Assembly (NCBI RefSeq): GCF_024139115.2
Contig: NC_085140.1
Span: 157,940,452 to 158,004,451 of the forward strand
From: Armigeres subalbatus
Taxonomy: Eukaryota; Arthropoda; Insecta; Diptera; Culicidae
Reading direction: 5' to 3'
DNA length: 64,000 nucleotides
Shown: one piece after another, positions 53,581 through 64,000 of the stretch
Position numbering within the stretch: position 1 is the first letter of the stretch
Layout of the letters: each line of letters opens with the position of its first letter
Notes under the pieces: model-generated
Database searches by the model: none
What the model saw: the letters and a program-made list of their open reading frames with translations, nothing else
What the model was told of the DNA's origin: nothing
Made by a program: the position numbers and the translations under genes

Positions 53581-55965
53581 AAATAAATGCTCGCAGGACT
53601 TTGAAATTTTCTAGATCGTAAACCATTTCCGTTGGTCTTCCATACGCACCTTGTAGTTTCACAAACTACAATATTTTTTTTTCGGCCAACTTTCAGACAC
53701 GCCTTATAGTTTTCTAAACCACAAACCATTTCCACCGATCTTCCAGCCGCGCATTGTAATTTTGCAATCCACAAACCAATTTCTTACGGTCTTCCAGGCA
53801 AGGCTTTAATGTTCTTCAAACCACAAACCGTTTTTTTCAGCGGTCTTTCAGACGGGCCACCACAAATTTCCGAATTTCCACAAACCATTTTCCGACGGTC
53901 TTCGAGACGCGTCTTGTGATTTAGCAAACCACAAACCATTTTCCGACGGTCTTCGAGACGCGTCTTGTGATTTAGCAAACCACAAACCATTTTCCGACGG
54001 TCTTCGAGACGCGTCTTGTGGTTTAGCAAACCACAAACCATTTTCCGACGGTCTTCGAGACGCGTCTTGTGATTTAGCAAACCACAAACCATTTTCCGAC
54101 GGTCTTCGAGACGCGTCTTGTGGTTTAGCAAACCACAAACCATTTTTCGACGGTCTTCGAGACGCGTCTTGTGGTTTAGCAAACCACAAACCATTTTCGA
54201 CGGTTTTCGAGACGCGTCTTGTAAATTAGCAAACCACAAACCATTTTCCGACGGTCTTCGAGACGCGTCTTGTGGTTTAGCAAACCACAAACCATTTTTC
54301 GACGGTCTTCGAGACGCGTCTTGTGGTTTAGCAAACCACAAACCATTTTCGACGGTCTTCGAGACGCGTCTTGTGAATTAGCAAACCACAAACCATTTTC
54401 CGACGGTCTTCGAGACGCGTCTTGTGATTTAGCAAACCACAAACCATTTTCCGACTGTCTTCGAGACGCGTCTTGTGATTTAGCAAACCACAAACCATTT
54501 TCCGACGGTCGTCGATACACGTCTTGTGATTTAGCAAACCACAAACCATTTTCGACGGTCTTCGAGACGCGTCTTGTGATTTAGCAAACCATAAACCATT
54601 TTCCGACGGTCTTCGAGACGCGTCTTGTGATTTAGCAAACCACAAACCATTTTCCGACGGTCTTCGAGACGCGTCTTGTGGTTTAGCAAACCACAAACCA
54701 TTTTTCGACGGTCTTCGAGACGCGTCTTGTGAATTAGCAAACCACAAACCATTTTCCGATGGTCTTCGAGACGCGTCTTGTGATTTAGCAAACCACAAAC
54801 CATTTTCCGACGGTCTTCGAGACGCGTCTTGTGGTTTAGCAAACCACAAACCATTTTTCGACGGTCTTCGAGACGCGTCTTGTGAATTAGCAAACCACAA
54901 ACCATTTTCCGACGGTCTTCGAGACGCGTCTTGTGATTTAGCAAACCACAAACCATTTTCCGACGGTCTTCGAGACGCGTCTTGTGGTTTAGCAAACCAC
55001 AAACTATTTTCTGACGGTCTTCGAGACGCGTCTTGTGGTTTAGCAAACCACAAACCATTTTCGACGGTCTTCGAGAAGCGTCTTGTGATTTAGCAAACCA
55101 CAAACCATTTTCCGACGGTCTTCGAGACGCGTCTTGTGATTTAGCAAACCACAAACCATTTTCCGACGGTCTTCGAGACGCGTCTTGTGATTTAGCAAAC
55201 CACAAACCATTTTCCGACGGTCTTCGAGACGCGTCTTGTGGTTTAGCAAACCACAAACCATTTTTCGACGGTCTTCGAGACGCGTATTGTGGTTTAGCAA
55301 ACCACAAACCATTTTCGACGGTCTTCGAGAAGCGTCTTGTGATTTAGCAAACCACAAACCATTTTCCGACGGTCTTCGAGACGCGTCTTGTGATTTAGCA
55401 AACCACAAACCATTTTCCGACGGTCTTCGAGACGCGTCTTGTGGTTTAGCAAACCACAAACCATTTTCCGATGGTCTTCGAGACGCGTCTTGTGATTTAG
55501 CAAACCACAAACCATTTTCCGACGGTCTTCGAGACGCGTCTTGTGGTTTAGCAAACCACAAACCATTTTCCGACGGTCTTCGAGACGCGTCTTGTGGTTT
55601 AGTAAGCCACAAACCATTTTCCGACGGTCTTCGAGACGCGTCTTGTGGTTTAGCAAACCACAAACTATTTTCCGACGGTCTTCGAGACGCGTCTTGTGAT
55701 TTAGCAAACCACAAACCATTTTCCGACGGTCTTCGAGACGCGTCTTGTGATTTAGCAAACCTCAAACCATTTTCCGACGGTCTTCGATACGCGTCTTGTG
55801 GTTTAGCAAACCACAAACCATTTTTTCGTCGGTCTTCGAGACGCGTCTTGTGGTTTAGCAAACCACAAACCATTTTCCGACGGTCTTTGAGACGCGTCTT
55901 GTGGTTGTGGCTGTGGTTTCTCGACGGTCTTCGAGACGCGCCTTATGATTTTTCAAACTGAAATA
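53581..55965. repeat. 51 bp satellite array, about 45 copies with higher-order order
   Basis: The unit contains CTTCGAGACGCGTCTTGTG and TAGCAAACCACAAACCATTT; MluI-type ACGCGT is in almost every unit. 53581-53880 holds decayed edge units, 53880-55900 nearly identical ones, and 55900-55965 a decayed edge. Three main versions differ at TGATTTAG, TGGTTTAG or TGAATTAG and at CCGAC or TCGAC, and occur in repeating order, for example a three-unit block repeated at a spacing of 153 bp near 54650-54900, and a block starting with GAGAAGCG repeated about 251 bp apart (55074, 55327). Since 51 is a multiple of three, all frames stay open; the long predicted proteins are artefacts. Confidence 0.95.
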
Positions 55966-56061
55966 TATCACTCGTCACAATTTAACCACTTGAATTCAAC
56001 TCACCTCATGAAATCAGCAACAGGATCCACAAAATAGATTGGCAGGATCGCCAAAATGTGA

Positions 56062-56558
56062 GGCCCTAAATGGCCGAAACGAAGTTATGACGGCGACTCT
56101 CCGTGGATAGAGATGTCGCAAATTAATCGATTACTTCGATTAATCGATTCATCGTTGTGATAATCGATTAATTTTGAATCGATTATTACCCAACGATTAA
56201 TCGATTCAATAATCGAGATTAATCGTGAGTAATCGATTAGTTACTAATCGATTAATCAGAATTTTACGACATCATAAGGATGTCGAAAATTAATTGATTA
56301 TTTCGATTAATCGAATCATCGTTGTGATAATCGATTAATTTTGAATCGATTACTATACAATGATTAATCGATTCAATAATCGACAAGAATCAAGAGTAAT
56401 CGATTAGTAACTAATCGATTAATTGGGATTTTACGACATCTCTATCCGTGGATGAGTGTGCACGCCGCGGAGGTCTGACTGGAAGACGCAAAATCATGGC
56501 TTGCTGCTGATGTGTGAATCTATTGTAACACGCTGAAGGCATTTTACTCAAATCCCAC
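56062..56558. repeat. Dispersed repeat, right copy, split by a hAT MITE
   Basis: 56062-56107 and 56445-56558 together match 52351-52517 with a small deletion near CTTGCTGCT. The two halves are separated by the MITE at 56108-56444 and its 8 bp duplication. Confidence 0.85.
56108..56444. mobile_element. 337 bp hAT-type MITE full of TAATCGATTA palindromes
   Basis: Ends TAGAGATGTCG and CGACATCTCTA with a perfect 8 bp duplication TCCGTGGA at 56100-56107 and 56445-56452. The inside holds about 15 ATCGATT/AATCGAT motifs arranged in two related halves (56108-56275 and 56276-56444), each closing with ACGACATC. No coding potential. Confidence 0.92.
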
Positions 56559-56584
56559 AATACATATTTTTTTCTGTGGCTGTG

Positions 56585-56870
56585 AACCATTCATCCGATT
56601 CGTTTAACTTTTAGTTAAAATTTGACACTTCGATGGTTATTTTCCCATCGTGGTTAAAATTTTACTCCGAAGCCGACCCATTTGAGTTTCGACAGATTGA
56701 TAGTTATTCGGTACGAAATGGATTTGGCGCCAATTTTCTCGCGAACAAAGTTTAACTATTAAACTGTCAAGTCTAACCATGCTCCTGAGCAGGGTTATTT
56801 TTACCCACGGCGAAATAACCATCGAAGTGTCAAATTTTAACTAAAAGTTAAACGAATCGGTGGAATGGTT
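56585..56870. mobile_element. 286 bp fold-back MITE with 58 bp arms
   Basis: AACCATTC-TCCGATTCGTTTA and on to GACACTTCGATGGTTATTT mirror 56811-56870 with only two or three differences. Target duplication not identified. Confidence 0.87.
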
Positions 56871-57332
56871 AACAGCCTAAGGCTGCTTCTCATTTCCCGA
56901 ATTAAACTAAAATCCAATTTAAAAGTGATAGTTGAATGATTTCCTAACAACGTTGCTTGCACAACTAGACAAGTAGATTCTACGGGACTATCTGCTTCTA
57001 TCTTCTTCTATATATAAAAATGAGTTTGCATTTCCTTTAAGGCAATATAACTCACGAACGGATGGACCGATTTGCAAGATTTCCTCACTAATCGATTATT
57101 TTAGGGATCAGCTGACTTTGTGCATGCTAATAAGAGTTGATCAATTTGACGGGGAAAATTGTCAAAATGCAACGGTTCCATGAGTTCTGAAGAAAGCCAT
57201 CAAGTTCGAACTGAAATGGATCCTAGAGTGCGACGCTGCAATCAACTAAATGATTGACAGATCGAAAATGACACCCTAGCAAGATCGGGCAGGTTCGCCT
57301 AGTTCGTAATAAAATCTAATTAATCCCCAGGT
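56871..57332. other. Noncoding
   Basis: Contains TATATAAAAATGAGTTTGCA and AACTCACGAACGGATGGACC near 57007-57065, a phrase of repeat type, but no second copy here. Confidence 0.35.
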
Positions 57333-57343
57333 ACGTTTCTGCC

Positions 57344-57640
57344 CGGGGCCCTCCTTAGCCGTGCGGTAAGACGCGCGGCTACAAAGCAAGACCATGCTGA
57401 GGGTGGCTGGGTTCGATTCCCGATGCCGGTCTAGACAATTTTCGGATTGGAAATTGTCTCGACTTCCCTGAGCATAAAAGTATAATCGTGTTAGCCTCAT
57501 GATATACGAATGCAAAAATGGTAACTTGGCTTAGAAACCTCGCAGTTAATAACTGTGGAAGTGCTTAAGTGAACACTAAGCTGCGAGGCGGCTCTGTCCC
57601 AGTGTGGGGATGTAATGCCAATAAGAAGAAGAATAAGAAG
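57344..57640 (+). mobile_element. Feilai-like SINE, complete
   Basis: The head TTAGCCGTGCGGTAAGACGC and GGGTTCGATTCCCG carry polymerase III A and B boxes. The body includes CTCGACTTCCCTGAGCATAA and AACCTCGCAGTTAATAACTG; the end is GGATGTAATGCCAATAAG followed by AAGAAGAATAAGAAG. The 11 bp duplication ACGTTTCTGCC at 57333-57343 and 57641-57651 proves a whole insertion. It matches 40027-40322 in the opposite orientation. Confidence 0.93.
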
Positions 57641-57651
57641 ACGTTTCTGCC

Positions 57652-58644
57652 GGAAGTCACGGAAAAAATTTCGTAATAGCTCCTTTTGAATTTCTGGACT
57701 CCACAGAAATTTTTACAGCGAATTTGTAGGAATTGCTTCAGGAACTTCCCAAACAATTTCGGCAGGAGTAATTATCCGAGAGACTTCTGGACGAACTACC
57801 TGTACAATTTGTTGTCAGAAAGGCGTATGAGTTTTTCTCATGGTGACTCTGCAACTTCACGAATTGGGTCCTAAAATGATGAACCGATATTCGATTTTAT
57901 TTCAGGGAACGATGAAGTTAATCATCCTGAATGCGTCAGTTTTTCTTTTGACTCAAAAATTGAAAGGAACATTGTTTAATTTGAAATTTGAAAATAGATG
58001 AAAAATGCTTCCTCGACATTTTCGGTCTTGTTTGACGTAAGGATTCAAACGCACTAGCAAAACACCGCAGGGCACTTGACTCAACCTTTGACAGTTAATA
58101 TATGGGCCTGACGTTTTGGGCTGATGGTTGATTCGTTCTGAAATGTTGCACAGGCCAATATTTGCCTCAAAATGTATTAAACATAAAAATATTATTTTTA
58201 CTGATTTAGACTTTTACCAGATTTTTTATAACATCGGTTCAAGTATTCTTGACCGATGCACTATCGTTTGCAACTATAAACGAGGTAGGGCTTTAGGACC
58301 CAATTAGCCCTACGGGTGCCCCCAGTATTGTCCAAAAGTTTTGGTTAATTTGTCGCTATACTAATGGAACTTGTGAAATAAAATGATAGCTGACATAATG
58401 TGGTTGTTATCCATTCATTTGATGTGCGAAAGCAGGTATGTGTTCATTCAGAAAACTCTTCTATTGGGCAAAAAAAAACTACAGCACAGCCTGCCCGCAT
58501 AAGTCAACGAAATATGGCTGCTAAAAAACCGAGATTTTTCACGCAAGTAAATTGCTTTTAATAGTTTAAGATGTGCATAAATCTAGCGTTATTAAGCTAG
58601 ACTTTTCTAAAAACCCAGATTAATCCACCTAGCGTTGGTGGTGC
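57652..58644. other. Noncoding
   Basis: No gene or repeat recognised. Confidence 0.4.
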
Positions 58645-59040
58645 CTTTCTCGCATTTAGTTAAGACACCAACCTTATATGGGGTTTATATCGTCTAATGT
58701 ACCATTTTCTTCATAACTTTTAAACGCAATGTCCGATCGTTATAAAATTCAATAGTGATCAACAAGGCTTTGTCTTCTGTCGAATGAAACTTGTTGCGAG
58801 AAAATCGGTTAAGGATTACTATACGAAAAGTTGTCTAATGTTTTTTATAGCTTTTGTGCACACATATACACACACACATACACACATACATACATACGGA
58901 CATACAAACATGTGCTCAGCTCGTCGAGCTTAGTCGATTGGTATATATTACTATGGGTATCAGAGCCCTCTATAAAAAGTTCGTTTTCGGAGTGAAATGA
59001 TAGCCTTTCGGTACAACTTAGTTGTACGAGAAAGGCAAAA
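58645..59040. mobile_element. MITE-like repeat with an internal CA microsatellite
   Basis: GGTGCCTTTCTCGCATTTAG at the left mirrors TGTACGAGAAAGGCA at the right. Inside are (CA)n/(CATA)n at 58860-58910 and the phrases TCAGCTCGTCGAGCTTAGTC and CCTTTCGGTACAACTTAGTTG, which I recall as frequent in Aedes DNA. Target duplication not resolved. Confidence 0.6.
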
Positions 59041-60591
59041 AGGAGTGGTTAATATCTCCCTACAAATCGACGTATTATCGCTAAAATATTGATTAATTTG
59101 CGTGATGATTGTGTGCATGATTGATTTATAACTGACGGGTCTTGGAGCCTCCAAGTCCTCCCTTCGATGCAACAAACATAAAAAATAAAATTTTCTTTTT
59201 AAATCCGCTAATATGATAATTTTATTGTAAATTCCTTTAACCGAAAAAAACGGGAATCTGAAAATCGATTTTGAATGGACACCCTGTTAATTGTTTATGG
59301 AAATTTTGCATTATTTAGGGAAATTTTGTATTTATTCATTGCTTACATTCGGATTCCTTTATGGACAATTTCCTAATTTTTCATGGAAAATTTCTTATTT
59401 TTTAGGGCGAATTTTTATTTTAGTCATAGTAATATTCCTACATATAATTGTCATGAATTTGCTACTATAGGTCCCAAGTTATTAGCTAAAGTTTTATGAA
59501 TAAATTTGTACATATCGAGACGAGCCACCCATTGACTGAAAGTCTCCCTAATAAAGACATAAAAGAAATTGTACGCATATTGAAACGCATTGCCTACAAT
59601 GTTGCACAACTTATTTCAAAATCGTTGAAATTCTTATTATAATGATTAACACTAGCAATTCCTATTCCCATCTATTTCACACTAGCAATTCCAAAACCTC
59701 CCGCGAATCCTATGAGAGTTCGTTGAGTTCTCTACATCTTTCTTAAGTAGGTGTCCAACTAAGCATCCATTCCCTTCCTAAACATTCGCAAGGACTTGGT
59801 CAGGATTAATTTTTTACCAATTTGTGCGATTCGCTAAGACGGCCATTGTGTCAGTCGTTTTGGGACTCTGTCCCTGAGAGTTCGTAGTCTGAATAGCCTA
59901 TTAAAATTCTAAGGATTTTCTAATGGTTAGAGCATATTTCTCATGTCCAACAAATAACTATAATTGGTAAAGAAAGCTAATCATTCCTTTTCACAGTTTT
60001 ATCGTGACACTTTTTCATAATCCATAAACCAGTTAAAATATGTTTGTTCTTTGAACAAACCTACGGCACTGATGTGCTTTGTCACATCGAGTCTATCGAG
60101 AATAGAGATGAGGTTAGAAGATAACACATTCAAATGATTACATGCTTTATATGGCAAAAACAGTCCCTCGTGGGAGACACAATACCATTTTCTGATAGCT
60201 AGAGCCTTGCTTCGATACTGGAGTGACCAATTCCTCACACAATGGGCCTAAATACGTAGAATGTGCTGGCTAGATAGCCCGCTCGCGTGACTACTCGTTT
60301 GATTCGATTGCCGCCCCGTGTCTGCCACTCCAACCTCACCCAGGTATAGGCATTTCAATTTTACAAAACAGCACTAACCAAACGACCCAATAACGACGGC
60401 TGACCGCGAGCAGGCACAGACAGTGGAGCAGCGCACTTTCCTTTCGTTTTTTTTTTGTTTTTGCATTGAAGTAGACACATGAGCACGATCGTATGCAATG
60501 CAGGAGTTTGAGCCTCATCGTCTGGGAACGTTGGTTGGGTGTCGGTTCGCAGTAACTAACTAACCTACGCAGTCGGGTTTAAGGAGTCTTC
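59041..60591. other. Noncoding
   Basis: 1.5 kb without a recognised gene. A GCTGGCTAGATAGCCCGCTC phrase near 60265 resembles tRNA-like SINE heads but lacks a B box. Confidence 0.35.
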
Positions 60592-60665
60592 CGTAGCTCA
60601 GCGGTAGGATGCGTGGCTACAAAAAACTAAGCACACCATGCTGAAAGTGACTGGGCTTGGTGGAA
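60592..60665 (+). mobile_element. Partial tRNA-like SINE head
   Basis: TCCGTAGCTCAGCGGTAGGA is a clear A box region, followed by GTGGCTACAAA and CACCATGCTGAAAGTGACTG, which recall the Feilai-like head (CATGCTGAGGGTGGCTG). The B box is destroyed. Confidence 0.5.
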
Positions 60666-62295
60666 AAACGATTCCGCTATAAAATTTGCGAGGGTAAATT
60701 TTACTCTAAGCAAATAATATACAAATGTACAAAGACTAAATTTCATAAGAAAATTTATAACCAACTTAATAAATAATAAGAAGCGACGCGGCAATGTTCC
60801 AATAGGGGTATGAAATGTCAGTAAAGAGAGAGGAATTGGAGTTAATACTGGGTAGTGTAGCGGACGTACGTCGTAATAAAGTCGTTTGCTTCGAATTCCA
60901 TGGTTTTCTGGATTGGAAGCTGCATTGCGATTAAAATCAGCAAAGAGAAAGTGAACTCTCCGTGATGTTGATCTTTGATAATGCGTGTGCTTCGAATGAT
61001 GGCGACAATGGAATTCTACAGTGGTTTTGATAGTAGAATTTCTGAAAACATTCAATTCCATGATAATTGAGCGCACCCAACTAATAAACGTACCGGCGTG
61101 AATATTGGCACTTTGTGAATAGGTTCCATATGGAAAGCCTATGATTGTTTACTCACACGATAAACGGTGACTGTAGTTTTGCTTTTAAGTTGCAGTTCAC
61201 GACTGATAAGAACTAAATATCATCATCATTTACACAGCAGAGCAGAAGTTCGTAAACATCTGCTGCAAGTCATGGAGTAAATATAGATATAACGAAACAT
61301 CAACAATTTTCCTAGATTGCTATACGCAAAAAAACGACTTGCAACTTCGGAGTTTGGTGAAAGGACTAAGTACGAACCTTATGCAAACAAAAATTAGATT
61401 ATTGTTAAAACGTAAATTTTACAAAAACTATTGCTATAGAAACTGGTTGACTATCGATAACAGTGTTTCATGTTTAACGAGAAAATTCGAATAGGCACAT
61501 ATTTTTGCAAATAAATTGTTGAACATTTGGGCAAAAACATTACCTTTCTATTACATTATTCAGATTATAAAACTTCTTCAAACCCATTCCCAGTCAGCTC
61601 ATCTTGCCGCCATTCACCGGACGGGACGCGCATGATTACAATCAAAATTTCTTTTCTTTCGATCGCAATGCGAAGGTTCACGCATACAGCGCCTATAACT
61701 CTGACCGAACTGATCCAGTCGTGATCGAAAAGTTCGTTGACTGGTCCGTGGTCAGCCGGCACAGTTGGCCAATCATAACAACGTTTTCAACAAGTTAGCG
61801 CGCGCACCGCACGAATTGCCGACTCCACCACACACCGAGTGAGTCCGTTGGGTGCGTGTGAGTTTGGCGACAAATTGGGCCACAGCGTGAAACTCGATCG
61901 AAGTGCTGCAGCGAAACGGTAGGACCAGAACCAGTCCATTTGTAGTAGCAGGTAAAGAAAAGGGATAAAATGATAAATGGATCGAAATCAGTTGAAACCT
62001 GAATTATGGTTGCATATCCCACGTTGTAAGTGTAATGAAAGCCGGTTTTTGCTCTGGATCAAGATATGATTTCGATTTTATTTGTATGTAAAACTAAACG
62101 TGATTAATCCATTTAACTATTTTTTTTTAAATAGGAAAATGGAGCGTAAATTATTGAAATCAACTCCCCAGTATACAAAGACAACCAAACCTCCGATAAA
62201 ATAGTTCAAAAAGATTCAAAAGTTTAATCAATCATCGTCCAACGAGCTGGTATTCTTTTTTATCAAGGATTGCTGAATACGTTTTCAATTGTTAA
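60666..62295. other. Noncoding; GC-richer patch at 61780-61930
   Basis: GGCCAATCATAACAACG near 61768 followed by a GC-rich, CpG-containing stretch resembles a promoter with CCAAT box and 5' UTR, but no start codon or donor gives a convincing exon. Confidence 0.25.
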
Positions 62296-62308
62296 TGACC
62301 AACGACAA

Positions 62309-62995
62309 TTATTTATTTATTTATTCAGACTAAGGCCGAAGTGGCCTGTGCGGTATATAAGAGTCTTCTCCATTCGGCTCGGTCCATGGCTACACGTCGC
62401 CAACCACGCAGTCTACGGAGGGTCCGCAAGTCATCTTCCACCTAATCGATCCACCTTGCCCGCTGCGCACCTCGCCTTCTTGTGCCCGTCGGATCGTTGT
62501 CAATAACCATTTTCACCGGGTTACTGTCCAACATTCTGGCTACGTGCCCGGCCCACCACAGTCGTCCGATTTTCGCGGTGTGAACGATGGATGGTTCTCC
62601 CAGCAGCTGATGCAACTCGTGGTTCATTCGCCTCCTCCACATACCGTCCGCCATATGCACCCCACCATAGATGGTACGCAGCACTTTCCTTTCGAAAACT
62701 TCAAGTGCGCGTTGGTCCTCCACGAGCATCGTCCAGGTCTCGTGTCCGTAGAGGACTACCGGTCTAATGAGCGTTTTGTAGATTGTCAGTTTGGTACGGC
62801 GGCAAACTCTATTCGATCGGAGCGTCTTGCGGAGTCCAAAGTATGTACGATTTCCAGCCACTATGCGTCTCCGAATTTCTCTGCTGGTATCATTTTCGGC
62901 AGTCACCAGTGAGCCCAAGTACACAAATTCTTCTACCACCTCGATTTCGTCACCACCGATGCAAACTCGCGGTGGGTGGCTCACATTGTCTTCTC
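62309..62995 (-). pseudogene. 5'-truncated copy of the 47775-51093 LINE
   Basis: 687 bp of the LINE 3' end, in minus orientation, with a 13 bp duplication TGACCAACGACAA at 62296-62308 and 62996-63008. The reading frame from REDNVSHPPRVCIGGDE through KTLIRPVVLYGHETW to GAQRARWID is open and nearly identical to the 47.8 kb copy; a CAG-to-TAG change at about 62443 stops it one residue later. The 3' tail AATAAATAAATAA matches. Typical incomplete target-primed insertion. Confidence 0.94.
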
Positions 62996-63008
62996 TGACC
63001 AACGACAA

Positions 63009-63303
63009 ACAAGAGCCATAAATCTCTTTCGTTTCCATTACAAGCCATGAAAACAAATTTATCGCAACATGATACAAGTGCGAAAAAACATAATCCGAGA
63101 AGCATCCTTCACGACAATGATAAAACCCTTCGTTCTCGATGTAAAAACTACGGGGGAAATCCATGTAAAAACGTCTAGCTCAAACAATCGATGTAAAAAC
63201 GTATGAATTTGAAATTCTGCATATAAACCCATGTAAATAACGACGCCAGTAAAAAGTAGACAAAGCTGAAGATTTCCGTCGGTCTGGAAAAATAGTAGCA
63301 CAG
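63009..63303. other. Noncoding
   Basis: GATGTAAAAAC recurs at about 63138, 63162 and 63191; nothing else is recognised. Confidence 0.4.
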
Positions 63304-63311
63304 TAGTCTTT

Positions 63312-63925
63312 CTTCTTCTTCTTATTGACATTACATCCCCACACTGAGACAGAGCCGCCTCGCAGCTTAGTGTTCATTAAGCACTTCCACACAGTACTGA
63401 GATTTTCATTTTCATTGAGAGAGGTCACGCGATAATTACATTTTATTCTCTCCCGCTTTCATAGAAAACATAAACAATGAAAAGAATTCTGCCATATTTT
63501 CACGGATTTTTATTTCATGAAAGCGCATCAAACTATTGTAAACAAGCTGTTTCTTCTTCAATAATGTTACTTCTAACACGAAAATCGAAATCAATACAAT
63601 CATTTTATCGACTAGTCATCGTTATTTGCACAGATCTATTAAAATTATATAGAAATTTAGAATTCAAAACAATGCAACATTCCCATCATGACTGCTTGTA
63701 ATGTGACAGGTGACCGGGAGACGGCTACATTTTCATTTGTTCTCTTGAAAATGAAAATGCAACTGTTTTCGCTTTCACATGACAGTCACGAAAACTACCA
63801 GTACTGCTTCCACAGTTATTAACTGCGAGGTTTCTAAGCCAGGTTACCATTTTTGCATTTGTATATCATGAGGCTAACACGATGATACTTTTATGCCCAG
63901 GGAACGGCTAAGGAGGGCCTCACAT
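63312..63925 (-). mobile_element. Feilai-like SINE, internally deleted and split
   Basis: Minus orientation; tail CTTCTTCTTCTTATTGACAT and head end CGGCTAAGGAGGGCC are flanked by TAGTCTTT at 63304-63311 and 63926-63933. The segment with the B box is deleted (TTTATGCCCAGGGAACGGCT joins distant parts), so internal transcription is no longer possible. A hAT MITE splits it at 63392-63806. Confidence 0.9.
63392..63806. mobile_element. 415 bp hAT-type MITE inside the SINE
   Basis: Ends CAGTACTG on both sides (inverted) with a perfect 8 bp duplication CTTCCACA at 63384-63391 and 63807-63814. Subterminal GAGAGAGGTCACG and GACAGTCACG are loosely mirrored. No coding potential. Confidence 0.9.
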
Positions 63926-64000
63926 TAGTCTTTAGTAGTATTTAATTACTAGCTTTATGTACCCGGTTTGTTAGTCCGACTCTCGTTGCTACTAGAGACC

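Noticed and set aside
53784..55961. Long frames on both strands with WFAKPQDASRRPSENGL or FSDGLRDASC repeats
   Set aside because: The satellite unit is 51 bp, a multiple of three, so any stop-free unit gives a long frame. No start context or non-repeat domain is present.
53581..55965. CRISPR-like regular repeats
   Set aside because: Units abut without unique spacers, the genome is an animal, and no cas genes exist. It is a satellite.
61790..61930. First exon or promoter of a gene
   Set aside because: CCAAT-like site and GC-rich stretch only; no convincing start codon, donor or protein.

Overview
This is a nuclear genome window from a mosquito, most likely a culicine of the genus Aedes. The evidence is an insect-type Dscam gene end, an insect TMEM70 gene, long AT-rich noncoding stretches, tRNA-derived SINEs ending in AAGAAGAAG tails like the Aedes Feilai family, and very many small inverted-repeat transposons (MITEs) and degraded LINEs. 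Host genes cover only a few per cent of the window; most of the rest is repeats and transposon debris, often nested.

Layout. 176-4166: one end of a hAT-like element followed by a 3.6 kb array of a roughly 23 bp minisatellite. 4482-5851: two tRNA-type SINEs and a MITE. 5906-7925 (+): the last exons of Dscam1 (transmembrane helix and cytoplasmic tail), with two possible C-termini. 8790-9578: a complete hAT MITE with perfect 8 bp target duplication that carries decayed copies of the same 23 bp minisatellite. 10-15 kb: several TA-flanked MITEs. 15079-17613: a LOA-type LINE fragment between two copies of a 338 bp direct repeat. 18-22 kb: a tRNA-Met-like SINE, a GTGA-rich simple array and a broken Jockey-type RT. 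22.5-25.26 kb: A-rich sequence resembling a long 3' UTR. 26.7-29.1 kb (-): a broken LINE. 31.0-37.0 kb: a LINE 5' end, then a Gypsy gag-pol split by a 3.78 kb fold-back element. 38.8-40.55 kb: a LOA endonuclease piece and a Copia 3' end split by a SINE. 41171-41894 (-): TMEM70, the only complete host gene. 42.1-44.7 kb: MITEs, a hairpin, and a probable promoter with the first coding exon of an unidentified gene. 47.6-51.35 kb: a pogo-like MITE split by a 3.3 kb LINE. 52.3-56.6 kb: two tandem arrays (one a 51 bp satellite) between two copies of a dispersed repeat. 56.6-64 kb: MITEs, SINEs and a second truncated copy of the 47.8 kb LINE.

Function. Dscam1 is an immunoglobulin-superfamily receptor for neuronal self-recognition and, in mosquitoes, immunity; only its tail-encoding end is here. 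TMEM70 is a mitochondrial inner-membrane factor for ATP synthase assembly. The two genes are unrelated and only happen to be neighbours. The mobile elements show a clear order of nesting, read from target-site duplications.

The most unusual structures are the 3.78 kb fold-back element with TGT...ACA ends and a 5 bp duplication inside Gypsy pol, the hAT family that carries and apparently expanded a minisatellite, the run of stop-free introns in the Dscam1 tail, and the higher-order 51 bp satellite. All calls are by eye; no database search or alignment was run.
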